A stretch of DNA of 43,174 bases from Synechococcales cyanobacterium bin31.maxbin.ball.101 (lineage in GTDB: Bacteria > Cyanobacteriota > Cyanobacteriia > Leptolyngbyales > Leptolyngbyaceae), in contig JAAFJU010000027.1 in NCBI GenBank assembly GCA_013298165.1, forward strand, positions 1 through 43,174. Direction: 5' to 3'. This document shows positions 17,682 to 25,483 of the stretch, piece after piece; position 1 is the stretch's first letter, and every line of letters starts with the position of its first letter. The notes under the pieces are model-generated. The model was not told the DNA's origin. It made no database searches and was given only the letters and a program-made list of their open reading frames with translations. Made by a program: the position numbers and the translations under genes.

Positions 17682-19781
17682 TCAAGATGGGGGCATTTTA
17701 TAAGACTGGGTAGAGGTTTGGAGTGTCTGGGTGGCGATCGGCCAATTTTGTTGATTCCAAAAGTGCCGTAGGGCTTGATTGCGCCAGTTGGTTTCGACTT
17801 GGAGTTGGGTGATGCCTCGATCGTGAAGACAAGTCGATAATTGCGCTAAAAGCTGTGATCCATAGTATTGTCGTCGCCAGCGCGATCGAATATGTAACGC
17901 TATCACAGATGCTTGACGAGTTGATTTTTCATCTATTTCAGCCATGGCTAAGCCAATGAGTTCGTCATGATTAAAGAGTCCGAGTTTGATAATTTGTGGG
18001 TTTTCTAAGACTGCTAGCCAAGGCACTTCTAGAGGCGCGATCGGAAAGGCTTCGATTTCAGAGAGCCGATCGGGCGTAAGTTCAATGATTTTGATTAAAG
18101 GGTGACGTTCAGATTTTCCCTGTAAGAGGGACCACAATCCTGGCAATGTTGGAATCAATAAAACAACGATCGCAAGAATGCCGGATGCAATCAAATTAGG
18201 CTGTCCCGAACCGGCTAAAAGGCCCACACTCAACAATGAATTATAGGTAACATGGGACATGATGGTCGTAACCAAATCAAATCGAATAAAAAGAAACCCA
18301 TAAACGATCGCGGGAATCAGCAGCTCAATTCCTCGTAAGAAAAAGGGTTCTCGCACATAGGATAAATGGGCAAAGGACCATAGGACACCTGGTATCAGCA
18401 GGGCCAGCCATCGATTACGAGTGATGAGTAGAGCCAGACTGACCCCCACAAGCCTTGCCTCAAGTTCTTCAGTGACACCCGGTCCAATGCCAGAGTCAAG
18501 TGCATTTAAGAAGGGGAATTGAGTACTAAATAGATTGGTATAGTTAAACCCAAAACTCGGAGTCCAAGCGCCAAAGAGTTTGGTCGCGATGACATAGAAC
18601 AATAGCGCGTAACTTAACCACATCCCCCCAAGCAAAATGCCACGACCACTCGATCGGGCTAAGGTGAGCAGCGGGGTCGCCGATCGCGTGAGAATCTTAT
18701 CTTGATAAGGCCAGACTTTTTTAGCCAACCAGCGTCCTCCCGGCCACAGAAAGAAAACAGGCGTGGCATAGTTAAGGGAACTATAAACAATGGAATAGAG
18801 TTGATCTAACCAAAAGACCGTCATGTTCTCGGTGGTGCTATAGCCCATGATGCTGAGGGGCAATGAATTCAAATCACCCAAAATCGAAAATCCAGCAACC
18901 ACTAACGCTGGAATAATCCCTTCTCTCCAAAGAATCTGACCTTTGACCAGGCCAATGGTATAGGCGATCGCCGCACCAATCAAAGCTCCGTAATACCCCA
19001 AGTCATAACTCACTCGATTGATCGTTGAAGCAATATTTTGTTTTTTACTAAACTCCCGACCGAAGTCTTCCGGGATCTTAACCCAATACATATATCGACC
19101 CATTTGATCGCCCTGAACGGTCACAGATAACCGTAATTCAGCTTTACCGACTTTAAACTCACGCCGCTTCCAATCAAAGCTATGGTCTCTCCGCCCACCG
19201 GGATTTTCTCGACTTGATCCACCCATGGATTCCCATTGCGTCAGATCCCAGCCCCGATCGGTTTTTAGGTATTTCTCTGCAATAGCTTTGGCATCTTCTT
19301 GTTTTAATTTTGAACCGGGTCTGGTCTCTTCGATCGTGCGATTAAATCGAATGGGATTGCCCTCTGTGGAGAGTCCAAGGTCATATTCTTCCTGCTGATT
19401 CGGTTTGAACCAGCGGTAATTCCAAGAATAAATCGGGAGCTTTTCTTTTTGGATCAGGTCTTTGGTTTTCTTGACGCCGATGGTTTGTTCTAAATAGAAC
19501 ACCACCTGTCCACCGCGCCCAAAGCTCAAGGCGGATTGATAGGCTTCGGTGGGTTTTACGATCGCTTGCAGGGTACTTTGGGCGATTTGACGGATTTGGT
19601 CTGGGCTGCGTTCGAGCTTGACGGGGAGGCTGTCGTGATCGATTTGCGTCAAGAGAATCGTCGTAATAAATCCAAAAATACCTAGGACTAAAATAATCCG
19701 ATCGAGGGCATGGTTACAGGCTTTGAGAATGCTTTTACAACGGGCACAAAATGTCTGAATCCACGAATTCTGTAGAGGCAT
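17682..19781 (-). CDS. CPBP-family intramembrane glutamic protease fused to a C-terminal GNAT acetyltransferase domain
   Basis: A 699-aa multidomain membrane protein. One N-terminal membrane helix (28-45) leads to an extracytoplasmic region (about 60-250) with a PepSY-like look (AKAIAEKYLK). A multi-helix membrane block (260-550) follows. It holds all three CPBP/Abi motifs: EELEAR (438-443), FAHL (His472) and HVTYN (His510, Asn514), as in Rce1-type proteases. Residues from about 555 to 685 form a GNAT-like domain with the acetyl-CoA-type loop RSRWRRQYYGSQLL and the NxxALRHFWNQQNW ending. Each part is known; the combination is unusual. No partner gene is adjacent, and a long AT-rich upstream region (19782-20019) separates it from the next gene. 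Confidence 0.85.
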   Translation of the reverse strand: MPLQNSWIQTFCARCKSILKACNHALDRIILVLGIFGFITTILLTQIDHDSLPVKLERSPDQIRQIAQSTLQAIVKPTEAYQSALSFGRGGQVVFYLEQTIGVKKTKDLIQKEKLPIYSWNYRWFKPNQQEEYDLGLSTEGNPIRFNRTIEETRPGSKLKQEDAKAIAEKYLKTDRGWDLTQWESMGGSSRENPGGRRDHSFDWKRREFKVGKAELRLSVTVQGDQMGRYMYWVKIPEDFGREFSKKQNIASTINRVSYDLGYYGALIGAAIAYTIGLVKGQILWREGIIPALVVAGFSILGDLNSLPLSIMGYSTTENMTVFWLDQLYSIVYSSLNYATPVFFLWPGGRWLAKKVWPYQDKILTRSATPLLTLARSSGRGILLGGMWLSYALLFYVIATKLFGAWTPSFGFNYTNLFSTQFPFLNALDSGIGPGVTEELEARLVGVSLALLITRNRWLALLIPGVLWSFAHLSYVREPFFLRGIELLIPAIVYGFLFIRFDLVTTIMSHVTYNSLLSVGLLAGSGQPNLIASGILAIVVLLIPTLPGLWSLLQGKSERHPLIKIIELTPDRLSEIEAFPIAPLEVPWLAVLENPQIIKLGLFNHDELIGLAMAEIDEKSTRQASVIALHIRSRWRRQYYGSQLLAQLSTCLHDRGITQLQVETNWRNQALRHFWNQQNWPIATQTLQTSTQSYKMPPS

Positions 19782-20019
19782 AATCTAATCCTGTCGATCG
19801 CTAAGCAGAAGAAACCCTAAGGCTCTTTATGATAAACCTAGGATGACAGATTAAATATTTTCACATGGATATCTTTGTGAAGAGATGTAATTATTCTACG
19901 TAATCTTTTGCAACTGATTACTTTCAGGTGGGGAGGTCGGCGCAGAGTCTGCGATCGAAGACCGATCGGGGGTTCGGTATGTGGGATTGCTATGACGCGA
20001 TTTTTTGGCTAGGTACTGT

Positions 20020-20622
20020 TCACTTTTGTTGGGACATCCACAAGAGTTTACCTAAAATATCAGCCGTAGGCGGCAATGAATAATCATTCAAATCAACCGT
20101 AATCGTCTTCCCTTCCAATTTCAGAAATCGCCATGCCGTTCCCGTCGTAACACTGCCATAAATGGTTTCGATCGATCGTCCCCGCGCATCATTAAACTTC
20201 TGCGATGCCACCATTTCCGCCGCACATTGCCCTAATCCAGATTTAATATCTGCTTTTTTCGCTTCAATGACGACCAAGACAGGTGCTTCGACAGCGATTT
20301 GTTCCGTTGAGCGGCTGACTAAAAAATCACAATAACCATTCAATCCCGACTCGGGTTCCACATTGAACTCCTCACCCGAAAAGATACTAATCTGCGACGC
20401 CAAAATCTCCTTCACTTCAAACAATACTGGCGCAATGATCGCTTCTGACCTTGCCTTCTCCCCGCCCACCGCCATCGCCCAAGAAATCCCCCGCCGCAGA
20501 CTTTCCTGTAGCCAAGCACTCGGCTCCACAGGCGCAATCTCCGGCAAAAACGGTCCACCCTCGATCGCCCTCAGATCAAATTTTTGTTTAACGCTGGACC
20601 AAGTAAACTCTCGGTACGACAT
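20020..20622 (-). CDS. PD-(D/E)XK nuclease-fold protein, type I restriction R-subunit N-terminal-like
   Basis: A 200-aa stand-alone protein. A helical N-terminus (SEAIIAPVLFEVKEIL) is followed by GYCDFLVSRS and VLVVIEAKKADIKSGLGQCAAEMVA. These supply the Asp and Glu-x-Lys residues of a PD-(D/E)XK active site. A late strand pair (YGSVTTGTAWRFLKLEGKTITVDL) is typical of the cyanobacterial family related to the HsdR N-terminus. There is no helicase domain and no methyltransferase neighbour, so it is not a complete restriction system. It may be a DNA repair, defence or scaffold protein. It is divergent from wecB. Confidence 0.75.
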   Translation of the reverse strand: MSYREFTWSSVKQKFDLRAIEGGPFLPEIAPVEPSAWLQESLRRGISWAMAVGGEKARSEAIIAPVLFEVKEILASQISIFSGEEFNVEPESGLNGYCDFLVSRSTEQIAVEAPVLVVIEAKKADIKSGLGQCAAEMVASQKFNDARGRSIETIYGSVTTGTAWRFLKLEGKTITVDLNDYSLPPTADILGKLLWMSQQK

Positions 20623-20777
20623 CAGAGAAACCTATACTTTAGATCTATGAATTAAGAGTACCAAGGTTTAGGAGACTCAATGCAAACTCTTGCCCCAGAA
20701 AGGCGACGTTGTAGAGTGAAACCATTATCCTAGTGAAAGTTTGAAATCAATCATCATCGCCCCAACGAGTGTCAACC

Positions 20778-21890
20778 ATGCCTACCTCCCCCATTACCGT
20801 TTGCATCACCGTCGGCACTCGCCCGGAAGCGATCAAAATGGCCCCCGTCATTCAAGCCTTTAAACGATCGCCCCTGTTCAACACCCAAGTCATCCTCACC
20901 GGACAGCATCGGGAAATGGTCGATCAAGTCATGCAGCTTTTTGAACTGAAAGCCGACTCCGACCTCGCCATCATGCAACCCAAGCAAACGCTTACAGATA
21001 TCACCTGCAGCGCCCTCCGTGGCCTGGAAGAGCTGTTTATCAAACTCAAGCCCGCGATCGTCCTTGTCCAGGGCGACACCACCACCGCCTTCGCCGCCGC
21101 CCTTGCCGCTTTTTATCAAAAAATTCCCGTCGGCCACGTCGAAGCCGGACTTCGCACCGACAACATCTTTAATCCCTTCCCCGAAGAAGCCAACCGCCGC
21201 CTCGTCTCCCAAATCGCCCAACTCCACTTCGCCCCCACCAGCCTCAGCGCCGAAAACCTGCAAAAATCCGGCGTCCTATCCGGCATTCACCAGACGGGAA
21301 ACACGGTGATTGACGCATTGCTGCAAGTCGCCGATCGCAATCCCCCCTGCGACATCCCCGGACTCGACTGGTCCCAGCACCGCGTCATCCTCTCCACCGT
21401 CCACCGCCGCGAAAACTGGGGCGAACCGCTCAATGACATTGCCCAAGGCTTTCTAAAAGTATTAGAAGCTTTTCCCGACACCGCTCTGCTACTCCCGTTG
21501 CACCGAAACCCCACCGTCCGCGAACCCTTAACCGCAATGCTCGGCAGTCATCCCCGCGTTTTCCTCACCGAACCCTTAGACTACGTCGAACTCGTTGGAG
21601 CCATGAAACGATCGTACCTCCTGCTGACGGACTCCGGCGGCATCCAAGAAGAAGCTCCTAGTTTAGGTAAGCCTGTGTTGGTCCTGCGGGAAACGACCGA
21701 GCGGCCCGAAGCCATGATGGCAGGCACCGCGAAACTGATTGGGACTGAAACCGATCGGATCCTGAGTGAGGCGAGTCTTTTGCTCAGCGATCGATCGGCC
21801 TATGATGCCATGGCTGGAGCGATTAGTCCGTTCGGGGATGGAAAGGCCGCCGATCGGATTTTGGGGATTGTGAAGGACTATTTGGCTTAG
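20778..21890 (+). CDS. wecB: UDP-N-acetylglucosamine 2-epimerase, non-hydrolysing
   Basis: Interconverts UDP-GlcNAc and UDP-ManNAc for surface polysaccharide synthesis in the cytosol. The 370-aa protein has the start motif VGTRPEAIKMAPV, TGQHREM, VQGDTTTAFAAALAAFY, HVEAGLRT, FPEEANRRL, HRRENWG, LLTDSGGIQEEAPSLGKPVLVLRETTERPE and the correct length. ATG 20778 is preferred over GTG 20769. The glycosyltransferase 0.5 kb downstream may act in the same pathway. Codon use turns from C-ending to mixed near 21650. Confidence 0.96.
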   Translation: MPTSPITVCITVGTRPEAIKMAPVIQAFKRSPLFNTQVILTGQHREMVDQVMQLFELKADSDLAIMQPKQTLTDITCSALRGLEELFIKLKPAIVLVQGDTTTAFAAALAAFYQKIPVGHVEAGLRTDNIFNPFPEEANRRLVSQIAQLHFAPTSLSAENLQKSGVLSGIHQTGNTVIDALLQVADRNPPCDIPGLDWSQHRVILSTVHRRENWGEPLNDIAQGFLKVLEAFPDTALLLPLHRNPTVREPLTAMLGSHPRVFLTEPLDYVELVGAMKRSYLLLTDSGGIQEEAPSLGKPVLVLRETTERPEAMMAGTAKLIGTETDRILSEASLLLSDRSAYDAMAGAISPFGDGKAADRILGIVKDYLA

Positions 21891-21913
21891 GGTCTGCGTT
21901 TAAATCCTCTCGG

Positions 21914-21991
21914 CCCCCTAAATCCCCCAATGATGGGGGACTTTGAATCCATTCTTTCGTTCCGGTTCCCCCAGAATTGGGGGTTAGGGGG
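21914..21991. repeat. MITE-like inverted repeat (CCCCCTAAATCCCCC type)
   Basis: The outer arms CCCCCTAAATCCCCC and the GGGGGTTAGGGGG end are imperfect inverted copies. Internal segments GGGGGACTTTGA and GGTTCCCCCAGAATTGGGGG match the style of the elements at 28646-28772 and 11640-11702. It sits in the gap between two convergent genes, where it could fold and stop transcription from both sides. Confidence 0.8.
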
Positions 21992-22018
21992 CGGTTCGCC
22001 CGAGTCCCAACCGTCCCC

Positions 22019-22258
22019 TTAGCCATCCAAAAGATTATGCTTCGACTCTCGTAAATCCTTCCAAAGCTGCTTAATCTGCTCATACGCCTCCTCCGGCGGA
22101 ATCTTCCCCGCCGTCTCCAAATTGCACAAAATCGAAATCTTCTGCGCAAACTCCTGAAGATTCGCATCGAACATTAAATTCTCAGGCGAAAACTCACCGC
22201 GAAACTGTCCGTGGGGGGCAACAAAATTGTCCTTATTGATATTCGACTGTTGGTCCAT
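22019..22258 (-). CDS. Small conserved cyanobacterial protein (DUF7219-like)
   Basis: A 79-aa soluble protein. Its conserved pattern NKDNFVAPHGQFRGEFSPENL, NANLQEFAQKIS-like NLQEFAQKISILCNLETAGK and EEAYEQIKQLWKDLRESK is recalled from a small cyanobacteria-specific family without known function. ATG 22258 is chosen because a good AGGAAG ribosome site lies 8 bp upstream and the length then fits the family. An in-frame ATG at 22297 with GGGAG upstream is an alternative. Confidence 0.75.
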   Translation of the reverse strand: MDQQSNINKDNFVAPHGQFRGEFSPENLMFDANLQEFAQKISILCNLETAGKIPPEEAYEQIKQLWKDLRESKHNLLDG

Positions 22259-22441
22259 CTTGACGTCTTCCTGTAAAAAACAGCTCAAATCACTCATAAC
22301 AACTCCCATTTCGGGAATCGCCTTCAAAAAAGCCTAGCGCAAATAATTCTCCTCTGCGTTAACCCCTGTTTAACGCCACCCGTGATTCTTCCCGTGCGGT
22401 TGCCCATACTGAACCCAAGTTCCGCCGCCCACAGGTCAACC

Positions 22442-23458
22442 ATGCAAACCCCAATAGCCGTCTCCGTCATCATCCCCATCTACAACGGCACCGCAGACCT
22501 CCCCGATCTGCTCAAAACCCTATACGCCCAAACCTACCCGTCCGATCGGACCGAATACCTCCTCATCGACAACGGCAGCACCGACGAAACCTGGTCCCTC
22601 CTACAAGCGGCAAAACAACAAGCCGATCGCGATCGCTTCCCCTTACAAATCTTTCAAGAATCCCAAATCCAAGGCTCCTACGCCGCGAGAAACCTTGGGA
22701 TCCGCAACGCCAAAGCCCAACTCCTCGCCTTCACCGACGCCGACTGTCGCCCAGAACCCGACTGGTTAAACAACTTGATGCAGTGTTTTGACCCTCAGAA
22801 CCCTAATGTCCAAACCCTTGGCTGGGTCGCAGGCGAAGTCAAAGCCCTCCCCAGCCAAAACTGGCTTGAACGCTATGCCGATCGCGCCGAAACCCTCTCC
22901 CAAAAACACACGATCGCCAACCCCTTCTGCCCCTACGGCCAAACCGCCAACATCGCCATTCGGAAAGCCTGTTTTGAACAAGTGGGACTCTTTCGGCCCT
23001 ACCTGACCACCGGGGGCGACGCCGATCAATGCTGGCGAATTCTGCGACATCCCAACTCTAAGTGGCAATGGTATTTCGCCGAAACCGCGATCGTCCGTCA
23101 TCGCCACAGGTCTACCCTCCCAGAACTCCTCAGTCAATGGCGACGCTATGGCCGATCGAACCGCTTCCTCCATGACCTCCACGGCATCGAACTGATGAAG
23201 CTCCCCAGCCTCAGCTACTATGCCTATCGTCTGAGCCGTTGGGCCTTCAAAGAATTGCCGATCGCCCTCCTGCATCGCAATATTCTAGAAATCCTCTCTA
23301 CGCCTGTCGGGTTACTGTGCCTCCGATCGCGGTGGCGCGGACAACAACAAGCCCAACTCCCCAGCAACGCCCGCGATATTCCCAACTTGACGCCAAACCT
23401 GACCGAACCCCAACCCGAATACGGTGAACCGCAAACCCTTACCAACCCCTTGAGGTAA
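22442..23458 (+). CDS. Family 2 glycosyltransferase
   Basis: A 338-aa GT-A fold transferase. It has SVIIPIYNGTADLPDLL, the nucleotide-binding DNGSTDETW, the Asp-Ala-Asp metal motif in FTDADCRPEPDW, and GQTANIAIRKACFEQVGLF with a later GGDADQCWRI acceptor-side motif. The C-terminal part (WRRYGRSNRF, then a hydrophobic helix) resembles membrane-associated GT2 enzymes that build envelope or exopolysaccharide glycans. ATG 22442 is used; an upstream GTG (22382) would add 20 non-conserved residues. The donor and acceptor sugars are unknown. Confidence 0.9.
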   Translation: MQTPIAVSVIIPIYNGTADLPDLLKTLYAQTYPSDRTEYLLIDNGSTDETWSLLQAAKQQADRDRFPLQIFQESQIQGSYAARNLGIRNAKAQLLAFTDADCRPEPDWLNNLMQCFDPQNPNVQTLGWVAGEVKALPSQNWLERYADRAETLSQKHTIANPFCPYGQTANIAIRKACFEQVGLFRPYLTTGGDADQCWRILRHPNSKWQWYFAETAIVRHRHRSTLPELLSQWRRYGRSNRFLHDLHGIELMKLPSLSYYAYRLSRWAFKELPIALLHRNILEILSTPVGLLCLRSRWRGQQQAQLPSNARDIPNLTPNLTEPQPEYGEPQTLTNPLR

Positions 23459-23500
23459 AGTAAAAACAACAAACACCCATCACCTAATACAAGAACCCCC

Positions 23501-24205
23501 ATGACAGACCAACTCCTCCTCGTCGATGACGAACCCGCCCTCCGGACAGCCGTGCAAGCCTACCTCGAAGAAAGCGGCTTCTCCGTTCAGACGGCCACCA
23601 ACGGCAACGAAGGGTGGGAGATGGTCCAGCGCTTCACCCCAGATCTCGTGATTAGCGATGTCATGATGCCCCAAGTGGACGGCTATCAATTTTTGAAAAA
23701 ACTTCGGGACGACGCCAGATTTCAGGCGCTCCCCGTGATTTTCCTGACTGCGCGCGGCATGACGGGCGATCGGATCAACGGCTACGACGCCGGATGCGAC
23801 GCCTACATTTCAAAACCCTTTGATCCCGACGAACTCGTCGCCATCATCAAGAGCATCCTGACGCGACAACGCGCCGCCCAAGCCGGATCCGGTGACGTTG
23901 AAAACCCCGACGTTGCCGAACTCGCCCGCCAAATCAAAGAAATCAAAGCCCTCCTCACCCAGAAAAACGTCCTCCAACCCACCGCCCCACCCATCAACAT
24001 CGACTTCACCCCTCGTGAGCAGAGCGTCTTGGAACTCGTCGTTGACGGCTTAATGAACAAAGAAATCGCCCGCCGCCTCGAAACCAGCGTCCGCAACGTC
24101 GAAAAATACGTCAGCCGCCTCTTCACCAAAACCGGAACCAATAGCCGAACGGAACTCGTCCGCTTCGCCCTAGAGCACGGCCTGATCCCACCCCGCCAGC
24201 TATAG
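23501..24205 (+). CDS. NarL/LuxR-type response regulator (Rre1/Ycf29-like)
   Basis: A 234-aa two-domain regulator. The receiver (1-125) has the acidic pair in LLVDDEP, the phosphoacceptor Asp in LVISDVMMPQVDGYQFL, the Thr in FLTARG and the Lys in ISKPFDPDEL. A linker leads to a LuxR-type helix-turn-helix: FTPREQSVLELVVDGLMNKE, then IARRLETSVRNVEKYVSRLF. The sequence fits the Rre1/Ycf29 group, a stress-linked regulator in cyanobacteria and algal plastids that pairs with Hik34/Hik2-type kinases. No kinase is adjacent, which is usual in cyanobacteria. The Rre1 assignment is by recall, not alignment. Confidence 0.88.
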   Translation: MTDQLLLVDDEPALRTAVQAYLEESGFSVQTATNGNEGWEMVQRFTPDLVISDVMMPQVDGYQFLKKLRDDARFQALPVIFLTARGMTGDRINGYDAGCDAYISKPFDPDELVAIIKSILTRQRAAQAGSGDVENPDVAELARQIKEIKALLTQKNVLQPTAPPINIDFTPREQSVLELVVDGLMNKEIARRLETSVRNVEKYVSRLFTKTGTNSRTELVRFALEHGLIPPRQL

Positions 24206-24379
24206 TTCCAACCTCTCAAACTCCCACCCCAGATCCAGGGTTGTTCTCCCATCGATCCCCACCTGAAATGGCGATTGATTAGACGAATGACCCTGGATGT
24301 ATTACTTTATGTGAAGTCTCGATTTACACATTTCGTAAAATCTTGAACTACAGTAAGGAACATTAATAACAAACCGATC

Positions 24380-24393
24380 GTTAATTAATTAAC
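24380..24393. promoter_or_regulatory. Perfect 14-bp palindrome upstream of the PHP gene
   Basis: GTTAATTAATTAAC is fully self-complementary and sits 54 bp before the PHP start in an AT-rich stretch. Its form suits a dimeric regulator, but no regulator is identified. Confidence 0.35.
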
Positions 24394-24447
24394 TTGTGAT
24401 AAAGAACGAATTTTAAATGTGTCACTCTACATTGAGGCATCCCGACT

Positions 24448-25173
24448 ATGGCGGTTGTTTCGGCAGGACCATTGATGTGTGAAAAAACTACGGTGCAGGA
24501 TTCAGCACAGGACTCGGATTCTCTGCGTGAGGTCTTCTCTAGGCTGAATGTCGAGAGTTGCCCCTACACGTACAATTTTCACATGCACACGAACCATTCC
24601 GACGGACAGCTTTCGCCCGATCGGTTGGTGGAACAGACGTTAGAGATTGGGTTGAAAGGGTTTGCGATTACAGACCATCACTCTGTTTCTGGATTTCATG
24701 TTGCACAGCAGCTTCTGAACGCTTGGAAAGCGCAGCCTGAGAACAGTTGCAAGCCCTGTCCGCATCTTTGGGTCGGGACCGAGATTACCTCGCAGCTTCT
24801 AGACGTTGAAGTTCATATTTTAGGATTTGCCTTCGATCCCACTCATCCTGCGATCGCAAGTTACCTGCAAGGCAGTGCGCCCAAGGACGATCGGGCACAG
24901 GCGCACCGCGTCATCCGAGCCATTCAGCAAAGTGGTGGCATTGCAGTCCTCGCGCACCCAGCTCGCTACCGGAAGTCCTATGAGCAGCTCATTCCTGCGG
25001 CTGTAATGGCTGGAATTGATGGCGTAGAGACGTTCTACGCCTATGGCAATCCCAAGCCCTGGAAAGCAAGTCTGGACGAGACGTTACATATTGGGGAACT
25101 GGGCGCTCAGTACGAGTTACTCAGTACCTGCGGGACCGACACCCATGGGAAGAGCTTGCTGCAACGAGTTTAG
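24448..25173 (+). CDS. PHP-domain metal-dependent phosphoesterase
   Basis: A 241-aa protein with a nearly complete PHP fold. The metal-ligand motifs are HMHTNHSDG, TDHHS, the Glu in GTEI, VHILGF, VLAHPARY and the terminal CGTDTHG. They fit a trinuclear metal site like that of YciV/RNase AM (3',5'-nucleotide phosphatase) or histidinol-phosphate phosphatase-like enzymes. A 35-residue N-terminal extension with MCEKTTVQDSAQ has no counterpart in those enzymes. The substrate is not decidable. Transcription ends at a strong terminator 36 bp downstream. Confidence 0.85.
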   Translation: MAVVSAGPLMCEKTTVQDSAQDSDSLREVFSRLNVESCPYTYNFHMHTNHSDGQLSPDRLVEQTLEIGLKGFAITDHHSVSGFHVAQQLLNAWKAQPENSCKPCPHLWVGTEITSQLLDVEVHILGFAFDPTHPAIASYLQGSAPKDDRAQAHRVIRAIQQSGGIAVLAHPARYRKSYEQLIPAAVMAGIDGVETFYAYGNPKPWKASLDETLHIGELGAQYELLSTCGTDTHGKSLLQRV

Positions 25174-25208
25174 ATTTTTGAGGTTAGATTTTTCAAACCC
25201 GTCTCATC

Positions 25209-25236
25209 AAAAAGGCCCCGATCGGGGCCTTTTTTT
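25209..25236 (+). terminator. Rho-independent terminator of the PHP gene
   Basis: The stem AAGGCCCCGATCGGGGCCTT is perfectly palindromic, flanked by A-run and T-run extensions (AAAAA...TTTTTTT). It is symmetric, so it can also stop transcription of the 34-codon gene coming from the other strand. Confidence 0.93.
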
Positions 25237-25261
25237 AATCTTTTTTGTAACAAATGCCAGA

Positions 25262-25366
25262 TTAGAAGCGTGAGGCCGCGAGGAGAAGGAGCGCACTGGT
25301 CGCCACCAGCAGCACGACTAACCCAATGGATTGACCAAGCGGACTAGCGGTCGTTTTGCTTTGCAT
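25262..25366 (-). CDS. 34-residue single-span membrane protein
   Basis: A very short gene: ATG 25366 to TAA 25262. The ribosome site GAGGA lies 5 bp before the ATG. The peptide begins MQSKTTASPLGQSIG, has one clear hydrophobic helix (LVVLLVATSALLLLAAS) and ends RF. Size, topology and the shared bidirectional terminator support a real gene. It resembles the many one-helix subunits of cyanobacterial photosystems, cytochrome b6f and NDH-1 in form, but I do not recognise it as any of the named ones (PsbX, PsbJ, PetN, PsaM and so on). A stem AGAACTC/GAGTTCT (25399-25405 with 25431-25437) lies in its leader. Confidence 0.65.
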   Translation of the reverse strand: MQSKTTASPLGQSIGLVVLLVATSALLLLAASRF

Positions 25367-25483
25367 AGAATCCTCGCGGGGTGCATCGGTTTATGATGAG
25401 AACTCTATCAGTTTCATGAGGGGATCAGTGGAGTTCTTCATGAATGTTGAGAACGTTTGCAACAAATTTTATTCTCTATCATC

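Noticed and set aside
20681-20734. 17-codon leader-like frame (MQTLAPERRRC...) with an AGGAG site upstream of wecB
   Set aside because: It faintly recalls the start of Uma2-type genes, but it is too short and stops at once; it could be chance or a tiny remnant, and nothing else supports it.
24394-24422. TTGTGA with a downstream A/T-rich stretch as a PHP gene promoter
   Set aside because: No -10 hexamer at a usable distance, so only the palindrome was reported.
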